Assembly: GCA_046327715.1 (NCBI GenBank)
Contig: JAXLXY010000004.1
Span: 124,001-188,000, forward strand
Length of the DNA: 64,000 nt
Reading direction: 5' to 3'
From: JADJOM01 sp046327715
GTDB lineage: Bacteria; Gemmatimonadota; Gemmatimonadetes; Gemmatimonadales; GWC2-71-9
The notes under the pieces: generated by a model
Seen by the model: only the letters and a program-made list of their open reading frames with translations
The model's database searches: none
Told to the model about the DNA's origin: nothing
Position numbers and translations under genes: made by a program
Shown here: piece after piece, positions 25,999-35,024 of the stretch
How the letters are laid out: each line of letters begins with the position of its first letter
Position numbering within the stretch: position 1 is the stretch's first letter

Positions 25999-26646
25999 AT
26001 GGGCCTCGCTGCTGTGGTGCTGGCGCAGGCGCTGGTGAGCCTCGCGCCGACGCTCGACAATGTCCGCCTGCTCTCTGCCGAGCGCGCCGGGTACCAGGCG
26101 CCGTCAGCGCCCGCCCTTGCCGCCGACCCGGGCCTGCTGCTGGCCGACGGGCCCCTGGCCCTTCCCGATACCGTCCGCCGTCGCCGCCGCGCGATCTCCC
26201 TCTCCTATGGCTACTACCGCCGCCTGGAGGTGCACCGGGTCGTGGGATATGGCGTGCCGCCGCTCTTCCTGCTCGAGTACCTGGCGGGCCAGAAGCTGCT
26301 GCAGGAGGGGAGTGCCGCCCCGCTGTGGGCCGAGAAGGTGCACAAGCCGGCTGCCTACGCGCTGGCCGGCCTGTTCACGGTGAACACCGTGACCGGCCTG
26401 ATCAACCTGGCGGAGGCGCGGAAGGTGGAGCAGGGGAAGACCCGGCGGTGGGTCCACTCGCTGATGATGCTCGCGGCCGACGTCGGGTTCATCTACGGTG
26501 CGTCGGTGGCGCCCTCGACGGCCAAGATCGACGACCGGATCGCCGGTGGGCAGCGCGGCGGATGGACCCCGCACAAGATCACCACCGTCGCCTCCATGGG
26601 CGTGGCGACGGCGGCGCACGTGATGATGTACCTCTGGAAGGAGTAG
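25999..26646 (+). CDS. Multi-helix membrane protein, paralogue B of a candidate redox module
   Basis: 215 residues from the ATG at 25999 (GGAG six bases before; the GTG at 25996 is too close). It has the same plan as the gene at 24245: SLAPTLDNVRLL, RRRRRAISLSYGYY, LEVHRVVGYGVPPLFLLEY, KVHKPAAYALAGLFTVNTV, RRWVHSLMMLAADVGF, ASMGVATAAHVMM, then LWKE. The three His at helix ends (EVH, KVH, WVH) are shared, and a fourth (AHVMM) is specific to this copy. It has its own promoter, so it may be expressed apart from the Rieske unit. Function unknown. Confidence 0.75.
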   Translation: MGLAAVVLAQALVSLAPTLDNVRLLSAERAGYQAPSAPALAADPGLLLADGPLALPDTVRRRRRAISLSYGYYRRLEVHRVVGYGVPPLFLLEYLAGQKLLQEGSAAPLWAEKVHKPAAYALAGLFTVNTVTGLINLAEARKVEQGKTRRWVHSLMMLAADVGFIYGASVAPSTAKIDDRIAGGQRGGWTPHKITTVASMGVATAAHVMMYLWKE

Positions 26647-26662
26647 GCGCGGCGCCCGGCAC

Positions 26663-27652
26663 CTACTGACGGGAGCGCTCGAGCTCCTGCTGCAGGCGTT
26701 CCGCGCCCAGCCGCTCGAAGATCTCGCGGGCCTCGGCAACGTGGGCGTCGGCGTCGGTGGCGTGCCCCAGCTGGCGTGCCGCGGCGCCCGCCACGCCGGC
26801 GCACTCCCCCTGCAGCTGCAGGATCCCGAGGCGCACCGCCACCGCGCGGGCGGCGAGGGCAAGCTCCAGGGCCTCCGCGGGCCGGCCTTCCTTGAGGGTG
26901 AGCGCGGCGCGGAGCCGGCCCACCTCCGCGGCGCCCACGTCGTCGCCAGCCTCCTGGCAGAGCCGCTCCGCCCGGAGCAGCTCCTGCCGCGCCAGGCTCA
27001 GCTCACCGCGGTCGAGGTGGATCTCGGCCCGGCCCATCACCGCCAGCGCCATCAGGCTTCCCTCCCCGACCTCCTCGGCGTGCCGCACCGCCTGCAGCGC
27101 GGCGGCCTCGGCGTCGTCCCAGTCCCGCTGCTGCCGGAAGGTGAGCCCGAGGTTGTGGTAGGTCTGGGCGGTGCCACGGCGGTCGCCGATGCGCTGGTAG
27201 CCGAGCAGGGCGCTGCGGTAGAGGCTCAAGGCCAGGTCGGGGCGGTTCCGGAGGTGTGCCACCGACGCGAGGTTGTTGGACGCGTTGGCGGCCATGCGCC
27301 CGTCCTCCAGCACGCGCGCCAGGTCCAGCGCCTCGCCGAAGCAGCGCTCCGCCTCCTCCAGCCGGCCGTGGTCGAAGGCGATGGCGCCGAGGAGGTTCAT
27401 GGCCCGCATCCGGCCGTCGGTGTCGGCCCGCAGGCGGAAGCGTTCCAGCGCGGCCTCCGCCAGGGTGACACCCCGGCCCAGCTCCCCGAGGCGGGTGGCC
27501 GCCGTGGCCGCCAGCAGGGCCACCTCGGGTACCCGCGCTCCACCGTCCCCGGCGCGCAGGTGCGCCTCCAGGGCCTCCCGGAAACGTCCCGCTTCCACGA
27601 GCTGGCGCAGCTCGCGGGCGGGATCGTCGGTGAAGAGCGGGTCGAGGGTCAT
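26663..27652 (-). CDS. TPR-repeat protein
   Basis: 329 residues, all helical, without a signal peptide. Eight or nine tetratricopeptide units can be seen, e.g. RAMNLLGAIAFDHGRLEEAE, ASNNLASVAHLRNRPDLALS, QTYHNLGLTFRQQRDWDDAE, and ALAVMGRAEIHLDRGELSLA. Such repeats bind partner proteins. It is the last gene of a minus-strand run with a lipoprotein (39 bases upstream) and a sigma-54 activator, so it could serve as an adaptor in that system (inference). It ends tail-to-tail with paralogue B, 16 bases apart. Confidence 0.85.
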   Translation of the reverse strand: MTLDPLFTDDPARELRQLVEAGRFREALEAHLRAGDGGARVPEVALLAATAATRLGELGRGVTLAEAALERFRLRADTDGRMRAMNLLGAIAFDHGRLEEAERCFGEALDLARVLEDGRMAANASNNLASVAHLRNRPDLALSLYRSALLGYQRIGDRRGTAQTYHNLGLTFRQQRDWDDAEAAALQAVRHAEEVGEGSLMALAVMGRAEIHLDRGELSLARQELLRAERLCQEAGDDVGAAEVGRLRAALTLKEGRPAEALELALAARAVAVRLGILQLQGECAGVAGAAARQLGHATDADAHVAEAREIFERLGAERLQQELERSRQ

Positions 27653-27691
27653 GCGGTCGGGTGCCGTGCGGGCCGGGGTGCGGCCCGCCTC

Positions 27692-28336
27692 CTAGTAGGC
27701 GATGGCGTAGCGGCTGAAGCCGTTGAGCTTCGCCTCGATCTCGTTTTCGTCCTCGAGCTTGGCGGTGCCCACCCGGACGAAGTCGTCCCCGGGCTGTTCC
27801 TGGCGCCAGATGTCGAGCCGGGTCTCGATGTCGTCGTCTTCCCCGTCGGTGTTGCCATCGTCGTTCAGGTCGCTGCCCGCCTCGCCGTACTCGATCTTGA
27901 GCTCGGCCGGATTGGCGGGATCGAACACCAGCCCGGAGGGCTGCAGGTCGAAGAGCAGCGAGTCGTTCCCCACCCACTTCACCGAGATGAAGACCGAGTC
28001 GCCGTCGGCGATCAGGGAGCCGTCGGGGCGCCGCTGGATGGCGTCCTTCTCGATCTTGAGCCGCAGGAAGTCCTCGGTGGAGCCGCCGTTGCAGTCGGCC
28101 AGGTTGCCGCTCTCGGGGAACACCAGCGCGAACTCGAAATCCTGCCCGTTGGGGTCCCTTACCGCCCACCCACCGGTGCTGTCGGCGCACAGCGGGGGCG
28201 CGGTGTCGGCCAGCCGGATGACGTTGAGCGCGCTGGGCGGCTTGCCGCCCCCGCCGCCGCCGGTGGAATCGGCGCAGCCGCCGACGCCGGCGAGCAGCGC
28301 CGTGGCCAGGGTGAGGGAACGGAGGGGGAATCGCAT
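27692..28336 (-). CDS. Lipoprotein with a calcium-loop-like motif
   Basis: 214 residues. Signal peptide with lipobox ALLAGVGGC (Cys near residue 21), then a Gly-rich spacer. The mature part has no recognised domain but contains DLNDDGNTDGEDDD, which has the spacing of EF-hand/dockerin calcium loops (DxNxDGxxxxxD). Two Cys (PPLCADST and ADCNGG) may pair. It ends SRYAIAY. It lies between the sigma-54 activator and the TPR gene on the same strand. It probably faces the periplasm or cell surface. Confidence 0.75.
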   Translation of the reverse strand: MRFPLRSLTLATALLAGVGGCADSTGGGGGGKPPSALNVIRLADTAPPLCADSTGGWAVRDPNGQDFEFALVFPESGNLADCNGGSTEDFLRLKIEKDAIQRRPDGSLIADGDSVFISVKWVGNDSLLFDLQPSGLVFDPANPAELKIEYGEAGSDLNDDGNTDGEDDDIETRLDIWRQEQPGDDFVRVGTAKLEDENEIEAKLNGFSRYAIAY

Positions 28337-28380
28337 GTGGTGCTCCTCTGCCGTGAGCCGGGGGCGTGCTGCCCGGCCCG

Positions 28381-29691
<1,311 letters not shown>

Positions 29692-29784
29692 CGCGGCGAT
29701 GGTCCAGGTCGTTGTGGGCAGCGGCTCTCTCCTGCGGACCCCGGGACCGGGCGGCGCCCACGCCGCCCCGCCCCGGGGGACCGC

Positions 29785-30633
29785 TCAATCGTCGCCGGAC
29801 TCGTCCTCGCCGTCGCGATCGTCATCGCGGAAGGCGCGGAAGGAGTCCTTGATGTTGTCACGGACGAGGTTGTCGTTCGCCCCGCCCTTGTTCGCGGTCG
29901 CCGGGTCCACCAGCGATCCGGCGCCGTCGCTGAACCAGCCCGCCAGGTCCACCTTGAGCGTCACGTTGATGTTCGTCGCCGAGTCGGCCACGACCAGCGC
30001 CGGCACGAAGTCCATCCGCTGCTCGGCCTCGAGGTCCTGCACGAAGACGAACGGGGTGCCGTTGAAGCTGCCCACCACCCGGACGCTCACGCCGTCGAAC
30101 TCGGGGTGGCTGGCCAGGAACTGCGCGTCCTTCGGGTCGCCACCACTATGGGACGGCTTGTGGACCTTGATCCGCACCTGGTCGTAGGTGCCGGTGTCGA
30201 CCGCCACGGCGAAGGCCTTGTCCACCGTCGAATCGAGCGGCAGGTCGAGCAGGTACGGCCCGGCGTTGAAGGCCTCGCAGCCGTCCGCGTGCCCGTCGTG
30301 GCCGTCGCCGTCGCCCGAGCTCATGCTGTCATCGTGCCGGCTCAGCGCGAAGAGCGAGCCCGATTCATCCTCGTCGCCGTCGCAGGAGGCGTCCTCGACC
30401 CGCTTGAACCGGATGTCGCGCAGCACCAGCTGCACGCTGTCGAGCACCAGGGTGTTGCTGGCGTCGGTCAGGGTGTCGCTCAGGAAGCCCCGCGCCGCCG
30501 CGCCCGTCGTGCCCACCGCAAGGTTGAACGTGACCTGGGCGCCCGTCGTCGGGCCGGCGCTGTCGCCGCTGCAGGCGGTCAGGACACCCAGGGTGCCAAC
30601 GAGCGCCGCCAGGCGCGGAAGTGTCTTCAGCAT
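29785..30633 (-). CDS. Lipoprotein with His/Asp-rich loop (DUF4382-like)
   Basis: 282 residues from the ATG at 30633. Signal peptide with lipobox VLTACSG. The mature domain begins QVTFNLAVGTTGAAARG and has VLDSVQLVLRDIRFKRVED, YLLDLPLDSTVDKAFAVAV, TYDQVRIKVHKP and INVTLKVDLAGWF, which together resemble DUF4382-type beta domains. Inserted is a metal-like loop SGDGDGHDGHADGCEAF, and the C-terminus is an acidic FRDDDRDGEDESGDD. Calcium or transition-metal binding is plausible but not shown. It lies 63-93 bases before the sigma-54 activator, on the same strand. Confidence 0.75.
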   Translation of the reverse strand: MLKTLPRLAALVGTLGVLTACSGDSAGPTTGAQVTFNLAVGTTGAAARGFLSDTLTDASNTLVLDSVQLVLRDIRFKRVEDASCDGDEDESGSLFALSRHDDSMSSGDGDGHDGHADGCEAFNAGPYLLDLPLDSTVDKAFAVAVDTGTYDQVRIKVHKPSHSGGDPKDAQFLASHPEFDGVSVRVVGSFNGTPFVFVQDLEAEQRMDFVPALVVADSATNINVTLKVDLAGWFSDGAGSLVDPATANKGGANDNLVRDNIKDSFRAFRDDDRDGEDESGDD

Positions 30634-30794
30634 GATTTCCATCTCCGGGCAGGGTGAGGGGGACTGCGTCTGCCGGAGGAGGGAGCAACTCAGGTGCCCT
30701 CGGTCATCATAGCCTAAAGCGTTACGATACAACTTCTTACCAGCCGTTGTGGTGCCCGGGCAACCGATCGAAATGATCGAGCTGGAACAGAATG

Positions 30795-31670
30795 TTACAC
30801 CTCGTGGGGCTCCATGTGAATCAGGACCCCGGCCACCTCGGGGACGGCGGCCCGGATGGCGGTCTTCACCCGGCCGCTCAGGATGTGGGCATCGTGGAGG
30901 GAGAGGGCGGGATCGGCCTGGACGTGCAGGTCGACGAAGTACTGCAGGCCGGCCTTGCGGACCTTGAGCTTCTCGATGTGCCGCACGTCCGGGGTGCCCC
31001 GGGCGGCGGCGCCGATCCGCTCCAGCAGGTGCGCGCCCGGGCTCTTGTCCATGAGGTCGCCGATGGCGGGGCGCAGCAGCGTGACCGCGTTGATCACGAT
31101 CACGCCCGCGGCGGCGAGGGCGGCCCAGTCGTCGGCGGACTCCCACCCCGGCCCGCCCAGGAGGGCGATGCTGATGCCGATGAAGGCCGCCGCCGAGGTG
31201 ATCGCGTCGCTGCGGTGGTGCCAGGCGTCGGCCTTGACGGCGGTGCTGCTCACCTCGTCGCTCACCTTGAGCACCCGGCGGAAGAGCACCTCCTTCACCA
31301 CGATCACGCCCACCAGCACGATGAGGGTGAACGGCGCCGGGGTGTGATGGGGGGTGCGGATCTCGCGGACCGCCTCGACGGTGATGCCCGCGGCCGCCCC
31401 GAGGAGCAGCAGCGATACCACGGTGGCCGCGAGCGGCTCGGCCTTGCCGTAGCCGAAGGGATAGTCGTCGTCCGCCTGCCGGGTGGCGATCTGCAGGCCG
31501 CCCCAGACGATCAGCGATGAGAAGATGTCGGCGGTGGATTCGACCGCGTCGGCCACCAGCGCGTACGCGTTGCCGAGGATGCCCGCGACCAGCTTGGTCA
31601 CCGCGAGCAGGGTGTTCACCACGAGGCCGAGCTGGGCGCTCCGGATGCCGCGGGCGGCGCGGGTGGGCAT
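30795..31670 (-). CDS. Cation diffusion facilitator (CDF) metal exporter
   Basis: 291 residues, six helices followed by the cytosolic CDF domain. Metal-site motifs: helix 2 VADAVESTADIFSS (ExxxD within it) and helix 5 DAWHHRSDAITS (HxxxD). The cytosolic tail has HIEKLKVRKAGLQYFVDLHV and VAGVLIHMEP. It exports divalent metal (Zn, Fe, Mn or Cd) in exchange for protons; the Glu in helix 2 leaves the specificity open. The gene lies upstream of the DUF4382-like lipoprotein and diverges from a DinB gene across a heptamer-repeat hairpin. Confidence 0.93.
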   Translation of the reverse strand: MPTRAARGIRSAQLGLVVNTLLAVTKLVAGILGNAYALVADAVESTADIFSSLIVWGGLQIATRQADDDYPFGYGKAEPLAATVVSLLLLGAAAGITVEAVREIRTPHHTPAPFTLIVLVGVIVVKEVLFRRVLKVSDEVSSTAVKADAWHHRSDAITSAAAFIGISIALLGGPGWESADDWAALAAAGVIVINAVTLLRPAIGDLMDKSPGAHLLERIGAAARGTPDVRHIEKLKVRKAGLQYFVDLHVQADPALSLHDAHILSGRVKTAIRAAVPEVAGVLIHMEPHEV

Positions 31671-31677
31671 GGCCGGA

Positions 31678-31752
31678 AGCTACCGGGAAACCGGAAAAGC
31701 GAAACGGGAAGCGGGAAACGGGGGGTGCAGTCCCGTTTCCCCGTTTCCCGGC
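31678..31752. repeat. 7-bp tandem repeat tract with inverted arm
   Basis: Degenerate GGGAAAC/GGGAAGC units are followed by their reverse complement. GGGAAACGGG (31713-31722) and CCCGTTTCCC (31732-31741) form a 10-bp hairpin with a 9-base loop. The tract lies between divergent CDF and DinB genes. The same heptamers recur at 53.2 and 56.2 kb. Confidence 0.8.
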
Positions 31753-31896
31753 AGGTGCCGACCCTGGGGAGGCCGCCCGACGATCGGTCCGCTTCCCCCG
31801 GTTCAGCGGCTGAGAGTTGCCATTTCAGTCCTGCGGGCTATCCTCTCTGGCGAAGCCACGGAACCGCCCGCTGACCCCCGCACGCGGATCGTCGCC

Positions 31897-32418
31897 ATGA
31901 CCATTGCCCGCCCGACCGCCGACGAGTTTGCGCCCTACTACGGCACCTACGTCGGCAGGGTCCCCGGCGAGGACGCGCTGCCGGTGCTGGTGGCGCAGCG
32001 CCAGAGTACGGCGGCCTTCCTCGCGGCGATCCCGGAGGCGAAGGCGGGCTTCCGGTACGCGCCGGGGAAGTGGAGCGTGCGCGAGGTGATCGGGCACGTG
32101 GCCGACGCCGAGCGGATCTTCGCCTACCGCCTGCTCCGGATCGCGCGGGGCGACGCGACGCCGCTGGCGAGCTTCGACGAGAACCTCTACGTGCCCAACG
32201 GCCAGTTCGAGCGCCGCAGCCTCGCCGATATCGCCGCGGAGTTCGCCACCGTGCGGGATGCCACGCTCTCGCTCGTCCAGAGCCTGGACGCCGGGGCGCT
32301 GGCGCGCGTGGGGACGGCCAGCCAGAAGTCGGTGAGCGCCCGGGCGCTGGCCTGGATCATCGCGGGGCATGAAATCCACCACCTTGGCGTGCTGCGGGAG
32401 CAGTACAGGGTGGGCTGA
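31897..32418 (+). CDS. DinB-family protein
   Basis: 173 residues, a four-helix bundle. The three metal-ligand His are in GKWSVREVIGHVADAE (His at helix 2) and AGHEIHHLGVL (H-x3-H at the last helix). Phrases such as RRSLADIAAEFATVRDATL fill helix 3. DinB-like bundles with this triad bind nickel or zinc and include thiol-dependent transferases and maturation proteins; a link to bacillithiol is plausible given the YtxJ-type gene at 38 kb, but that is inference. Start ATG chosen because PTADEFAPYYGTYV is the usual opening. Confidence 0.9.
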   Translation: MTIARPTADEFAPYYGTYVGRVPGEDALPVLVAQRQSTAAFLAAIPEAKAGFRYAPGKWSVREVIGHVADAERIFAYRLLRIARGDATPLASFDENLYVPNGQFERRSLADIAAEFATVRDATLSLVQSLDAGALARVGTASQKSVSARALAWIIAGHEIHHLGVLREQYRVG

Positions 32419-32487
32419 GGCGGGTCTGGCGGCGTCTCCATGCGGGACGCCCCCTCCCGTGACGAACCCCTCTCCCCTGGAGGTCCC

Positions 32488-33405
32488 ATGCGCCTGACGC
32501 CCGCCATGCTCGCCGCGTGCCTGCTGCTGGCCGCCTGCGGCGGCAGCGACGCCTCCGGCGGTCCGGGACCCGCCCCGACCGCGGTGCTGAAGGTGGCCGC
32601 CACCGGGCTCCCCGCCGGCTACACCGCGCCCTACACGCTGCTGAAGGACGGGGCGCCCGTCGCCACCGACGCCCTGTCCGCCGGCGACAGCCTGCTCTAC
32701 GCCGGGCTGGCGTACGGCACCTACATGGTGAAGTGGGGGAACCGGATCACCCGGACCGGCGGCGATACCTTCACCTGGGCCGCCACGGCCGACACCGTCA
32801 TCCTGGCGGCAGCGGACGTGGTCTACCTCGCAACCGGCGAGTACGCCGCAATCACCGGCGGGCTGATCCTTGCACCCTCGGGGCCGCCGGGCACCGGTGT
32901 GTGGTATGCGCTGCAGCCGCAGGCGGGTGGTTTCCCGGTGAATGCGCTGGCCCAGGTGGACCTGCCGGCCCGGGTGAGCAACCTGGCACCCGGTGCCTAC
33001 CTGCTGGTGCCCAGGGCGCAGACCAACGTCGTGAACGGACTCTCGCGCGAGGTCGGCGCCGACACGCTGCAGGTGCTCGTGACCGTCGGCCCGGCGCTGG
33101 ACACGATCCGGCCCGTCTTCCGGCCGCTGGATGCGATGCTGGAGGCGGTGGTGCTGGGCCTCCCGACGGGGCTGCGGGCCGGCTGGGGTATCACCGACAC
33201 CGGCGGCAGCTGGAGCGTGGGCGGCTCGGCCCCCACCGGGACCACCTTCCTGCGGGTGGTGTCCGAGGGCACGGCCACCGCGCTCTGGGGCGACGTGTTC
33301 GTCGGCGATACCACCTACATTCCGGCCTACGACTCCGGGCCCTTCCCGGTCGCCTTCGGCTTCCCCATCCTCCGGTCCGATACCATCCGCTACGCCCCGC
33401 ACTGA
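32488..33405 (+). CDS. Lipoprotein, unknown
   Basis: 305 residues from the ATG at 32488 (CTGGAGG before it). Signal peptide with lipobox LLLAACGG. The mature protein reads as three or four beta-sandwich-like segments (VLKVAATGLPAGYTAPYTLL, VYLATGEYAAITGGLIL, MLEAVVLGLPTGLRAGWGI, TFLRVVSEGTATALW), probably Ig-like or pre-albumin-like domains. No catalytic signature. It is followed after 29 bases by an SBP-5 lipoprotein. Function unknown. Confidence 0.7.
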   Translation: MRLTPAMLAACLLLAACGGSDASGGPGPAPTAVLKVAATGLPAGYTAPYTLLKDGAPVATDALSAGDSLLYAGLAYGTYMVKWGNRITRTGGDTFTWAATADTVILAAADVVYLATGEYAAITGGLILAPSGPPGTGVWYALQPQAGGFPVNALAQVDLPARVSNLAPGAYLLVPRAQTNVVNGLSREVGADTLQVLVTVGPALDTIRPVFRPLDAMLEAVVLGLPTGLRAGWGITDTGGSWSVGGSAPTGTTFLRVVSEGTATALWGDVFVGDTTYIPAYDSGPFPVAFGFPILRSDTIRYAPH

Positions 33406-33434
33406 CCCTGCGGGCTCCACCCCTCGGAGTCGTC

Positions 33435-35024
33435 GTGCCCCACCGCCTGTCCCTCGCCCTCCTGGCCGTCACGCTGCTCGGTGGCTGCGGCCGCGGCGCC
33501 GAGCCCTGCCCCACCTGCGACCAGCTGGTGATCGCGGCCACGGGCGAACCCGAGGCGCTGCTGCCGCCGCTGGTCTACGAGACCGTGGGCCGGGACATCA
33601 GCGACCGGGTCTACGAACGGCTGGCCGACCTCGTGCCCGGGGGCGCCCCGATCGACACCGGCGCGTACCGGCCGGCGCTCGCCGCGCGCTGGGAGCGGGT
33701 GGACAGCCTGACCCTGCGGTTCCACCTGCGGCCGGGCGCCCGCTGGCACGACGGTGAGCCGGTCACCGCCGGCGACGTGGTGTTCTCCTTCGAGTCGTAC
33801 GCCGACTCGGTGCTCGACACCCCGGCCCGCGGCTCCCTTGCCGGGCAGGTGAGCGCCAGCGCGGAAGACTCGAGCACGGTGCTGGTGCGCTTTGCCCGCG
33901 CGTACCCCGAGCAGCTGTACGACGCCACGTGGCACGTGCGGGTGATCCCGGCCCACATCTGGCGCTGGCAGGAGCGCAGCACCTGGGGCAGCGACACCGC
34001 CGTGGCGCACGTGATCGGCACCGGGCCGTGGCGCATGGGCGCCTGGCAGCGGGGGCAGTCGCTCACCCTCGTGGCCGACACCGCGGGCGGCCGGCGCACC
34101 GGCGTGGGGACGCTCACCTGGCGCTTCGCCGCCGACCCCGACGCCGCGCTCAACCTGGTGCTCTCCCACGAGGCCGACCTGATGGAAGCGGTGGGCGCGC
34201 CGGAGCGGGTGGCGCGCGTGGCCGCCGATTCCGCGCTCCGCACGATGCCCTATCCCGCCGCGGCGTACGGCTTCCTGGGCTACAACCTCCGTGGCGGCCC
34301 GCTGGCCGACCGCGCGGTACGCCGCGCGCTCAACATGGCGATCGACCGACAGGCGATCGCGCGCACGGTCTTCGGCGAGGGCGCCAAGGCCCCGCCCGGC
34401 CCGATGTCGCAGCTGCTCTGGGTATGGGACGACAGCGTGTCCACGCTCCCGGCCGACACCGCCGCCGCGGCGCGCGCGCTCGACGCGGCCGGCTGGCCCC
34501 GGGGCGCGGACGGCGTGCGGGCGCGCGGCGGCCAGCGGCTCGGCTTCGACATCCTGGTCCCCGCCACCAGCCTGGGCCGCCGCCGGCTGGCGGAGCTGCT
34601 GCAGGAGCGGTGGCGGCTCGCCGGCGCGGACGTGACCGTCACCGCGGTGGACTTCCCGGTGTTCCAGGAGCGGCTGGGGAAGGGCGCGTTCGACAGCTAC
34701 ATCGGCGCCTGGCTCGACGAGCCGAGCCCGCGCGGCCTCGCCGAGCAATGGACCGCGGCGGGGATCGGCATCCTCAACTATGGCCGCTACGCCAATCCCG
34801 CCTTCGACCGCCTCTTCCACGAGGCGCTCGGCGCCTCCGACGTCCTGACGGCGCGTCGCACCTGGCGTGCGGCGCTCGACACCCTCAACGCCGACGCACC
34901 GGCGCTCTTCCTGTACGCCCCGGTGAACGTGGCCGCGGTGTCGCGGCGGGTGCAGGGATTCACCATCGACCCCTACAGCTGGCTCAGCGGCATCGGCGCC
35001 GTGACGGCGGGGCCGCGTGAGTAG
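33435..35024 (+). CDS. Extracellular solute-binding lipoprotein, family 5 (peptide/opine/nickel type)
   Basis: 529 residues from a GTG. Lipobox TLLGGCGR. The family 5 signature is clear: LAARWERVDSLTLRFHLRPG, ARWHDGEPVTAGDVVFSFE, VIGTGPWRMGAWQRGQSL, VRRALNMAIDRQAIARTVF, AKAPPGPM and PALFLYAPVNVAAV. These proteins deliver oligopeptides or similar compounds to an ABC importer, but no permease or ATPase gene for one is nearby. The gene overlaps by eight bases the amidohydrolase that follows, so binding and hydrolysis of one compound is possible. Confidence 0.9.
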   Translation: MPHRLSLALLAVTLLGGCGRGAEPCPTCDQLVIAATGEPEALLPPLVYETVGRDISDRVYERLADLVPGGAPIDTGAYRPALAARWERVDSLTLRFHLRPGARWHDGEPVTAGDVVFSFESYADSVLDTPARGSLAGQVSASAEDSSTVLVRFARAYPEQLYDATWHVRVIPAHIWRWQERSTWGSDTAVAHVIGTGPWRMGAWQRGQSLTLVADTAGGRRTGVGTLTWRFAADPDAALNLVLSHEADLMEAVGAPERVARVAADSALRTMPYPAAAYGFLGYNLRGGPLADRAVRRALNMAIDRQAIARTVFGEGAKAPPGPMSQLLWVWDDSVSTLPADTAAAARALDAAGWPRGADGVRARGGQRLGFDILVPATSLGRRRLAELLQERWRLAGADVTVTAVDFPVFQERLGKGAFDSYIGAWLDEPSPRGLAEQWTAAGIGILNYGRYANPAFDRLFHEALGASDVLTARRTWRAALDTLNADAPALFLYAPVNVAAVSRRVQGFTIDPYSWLSGIGAVTAGPRE

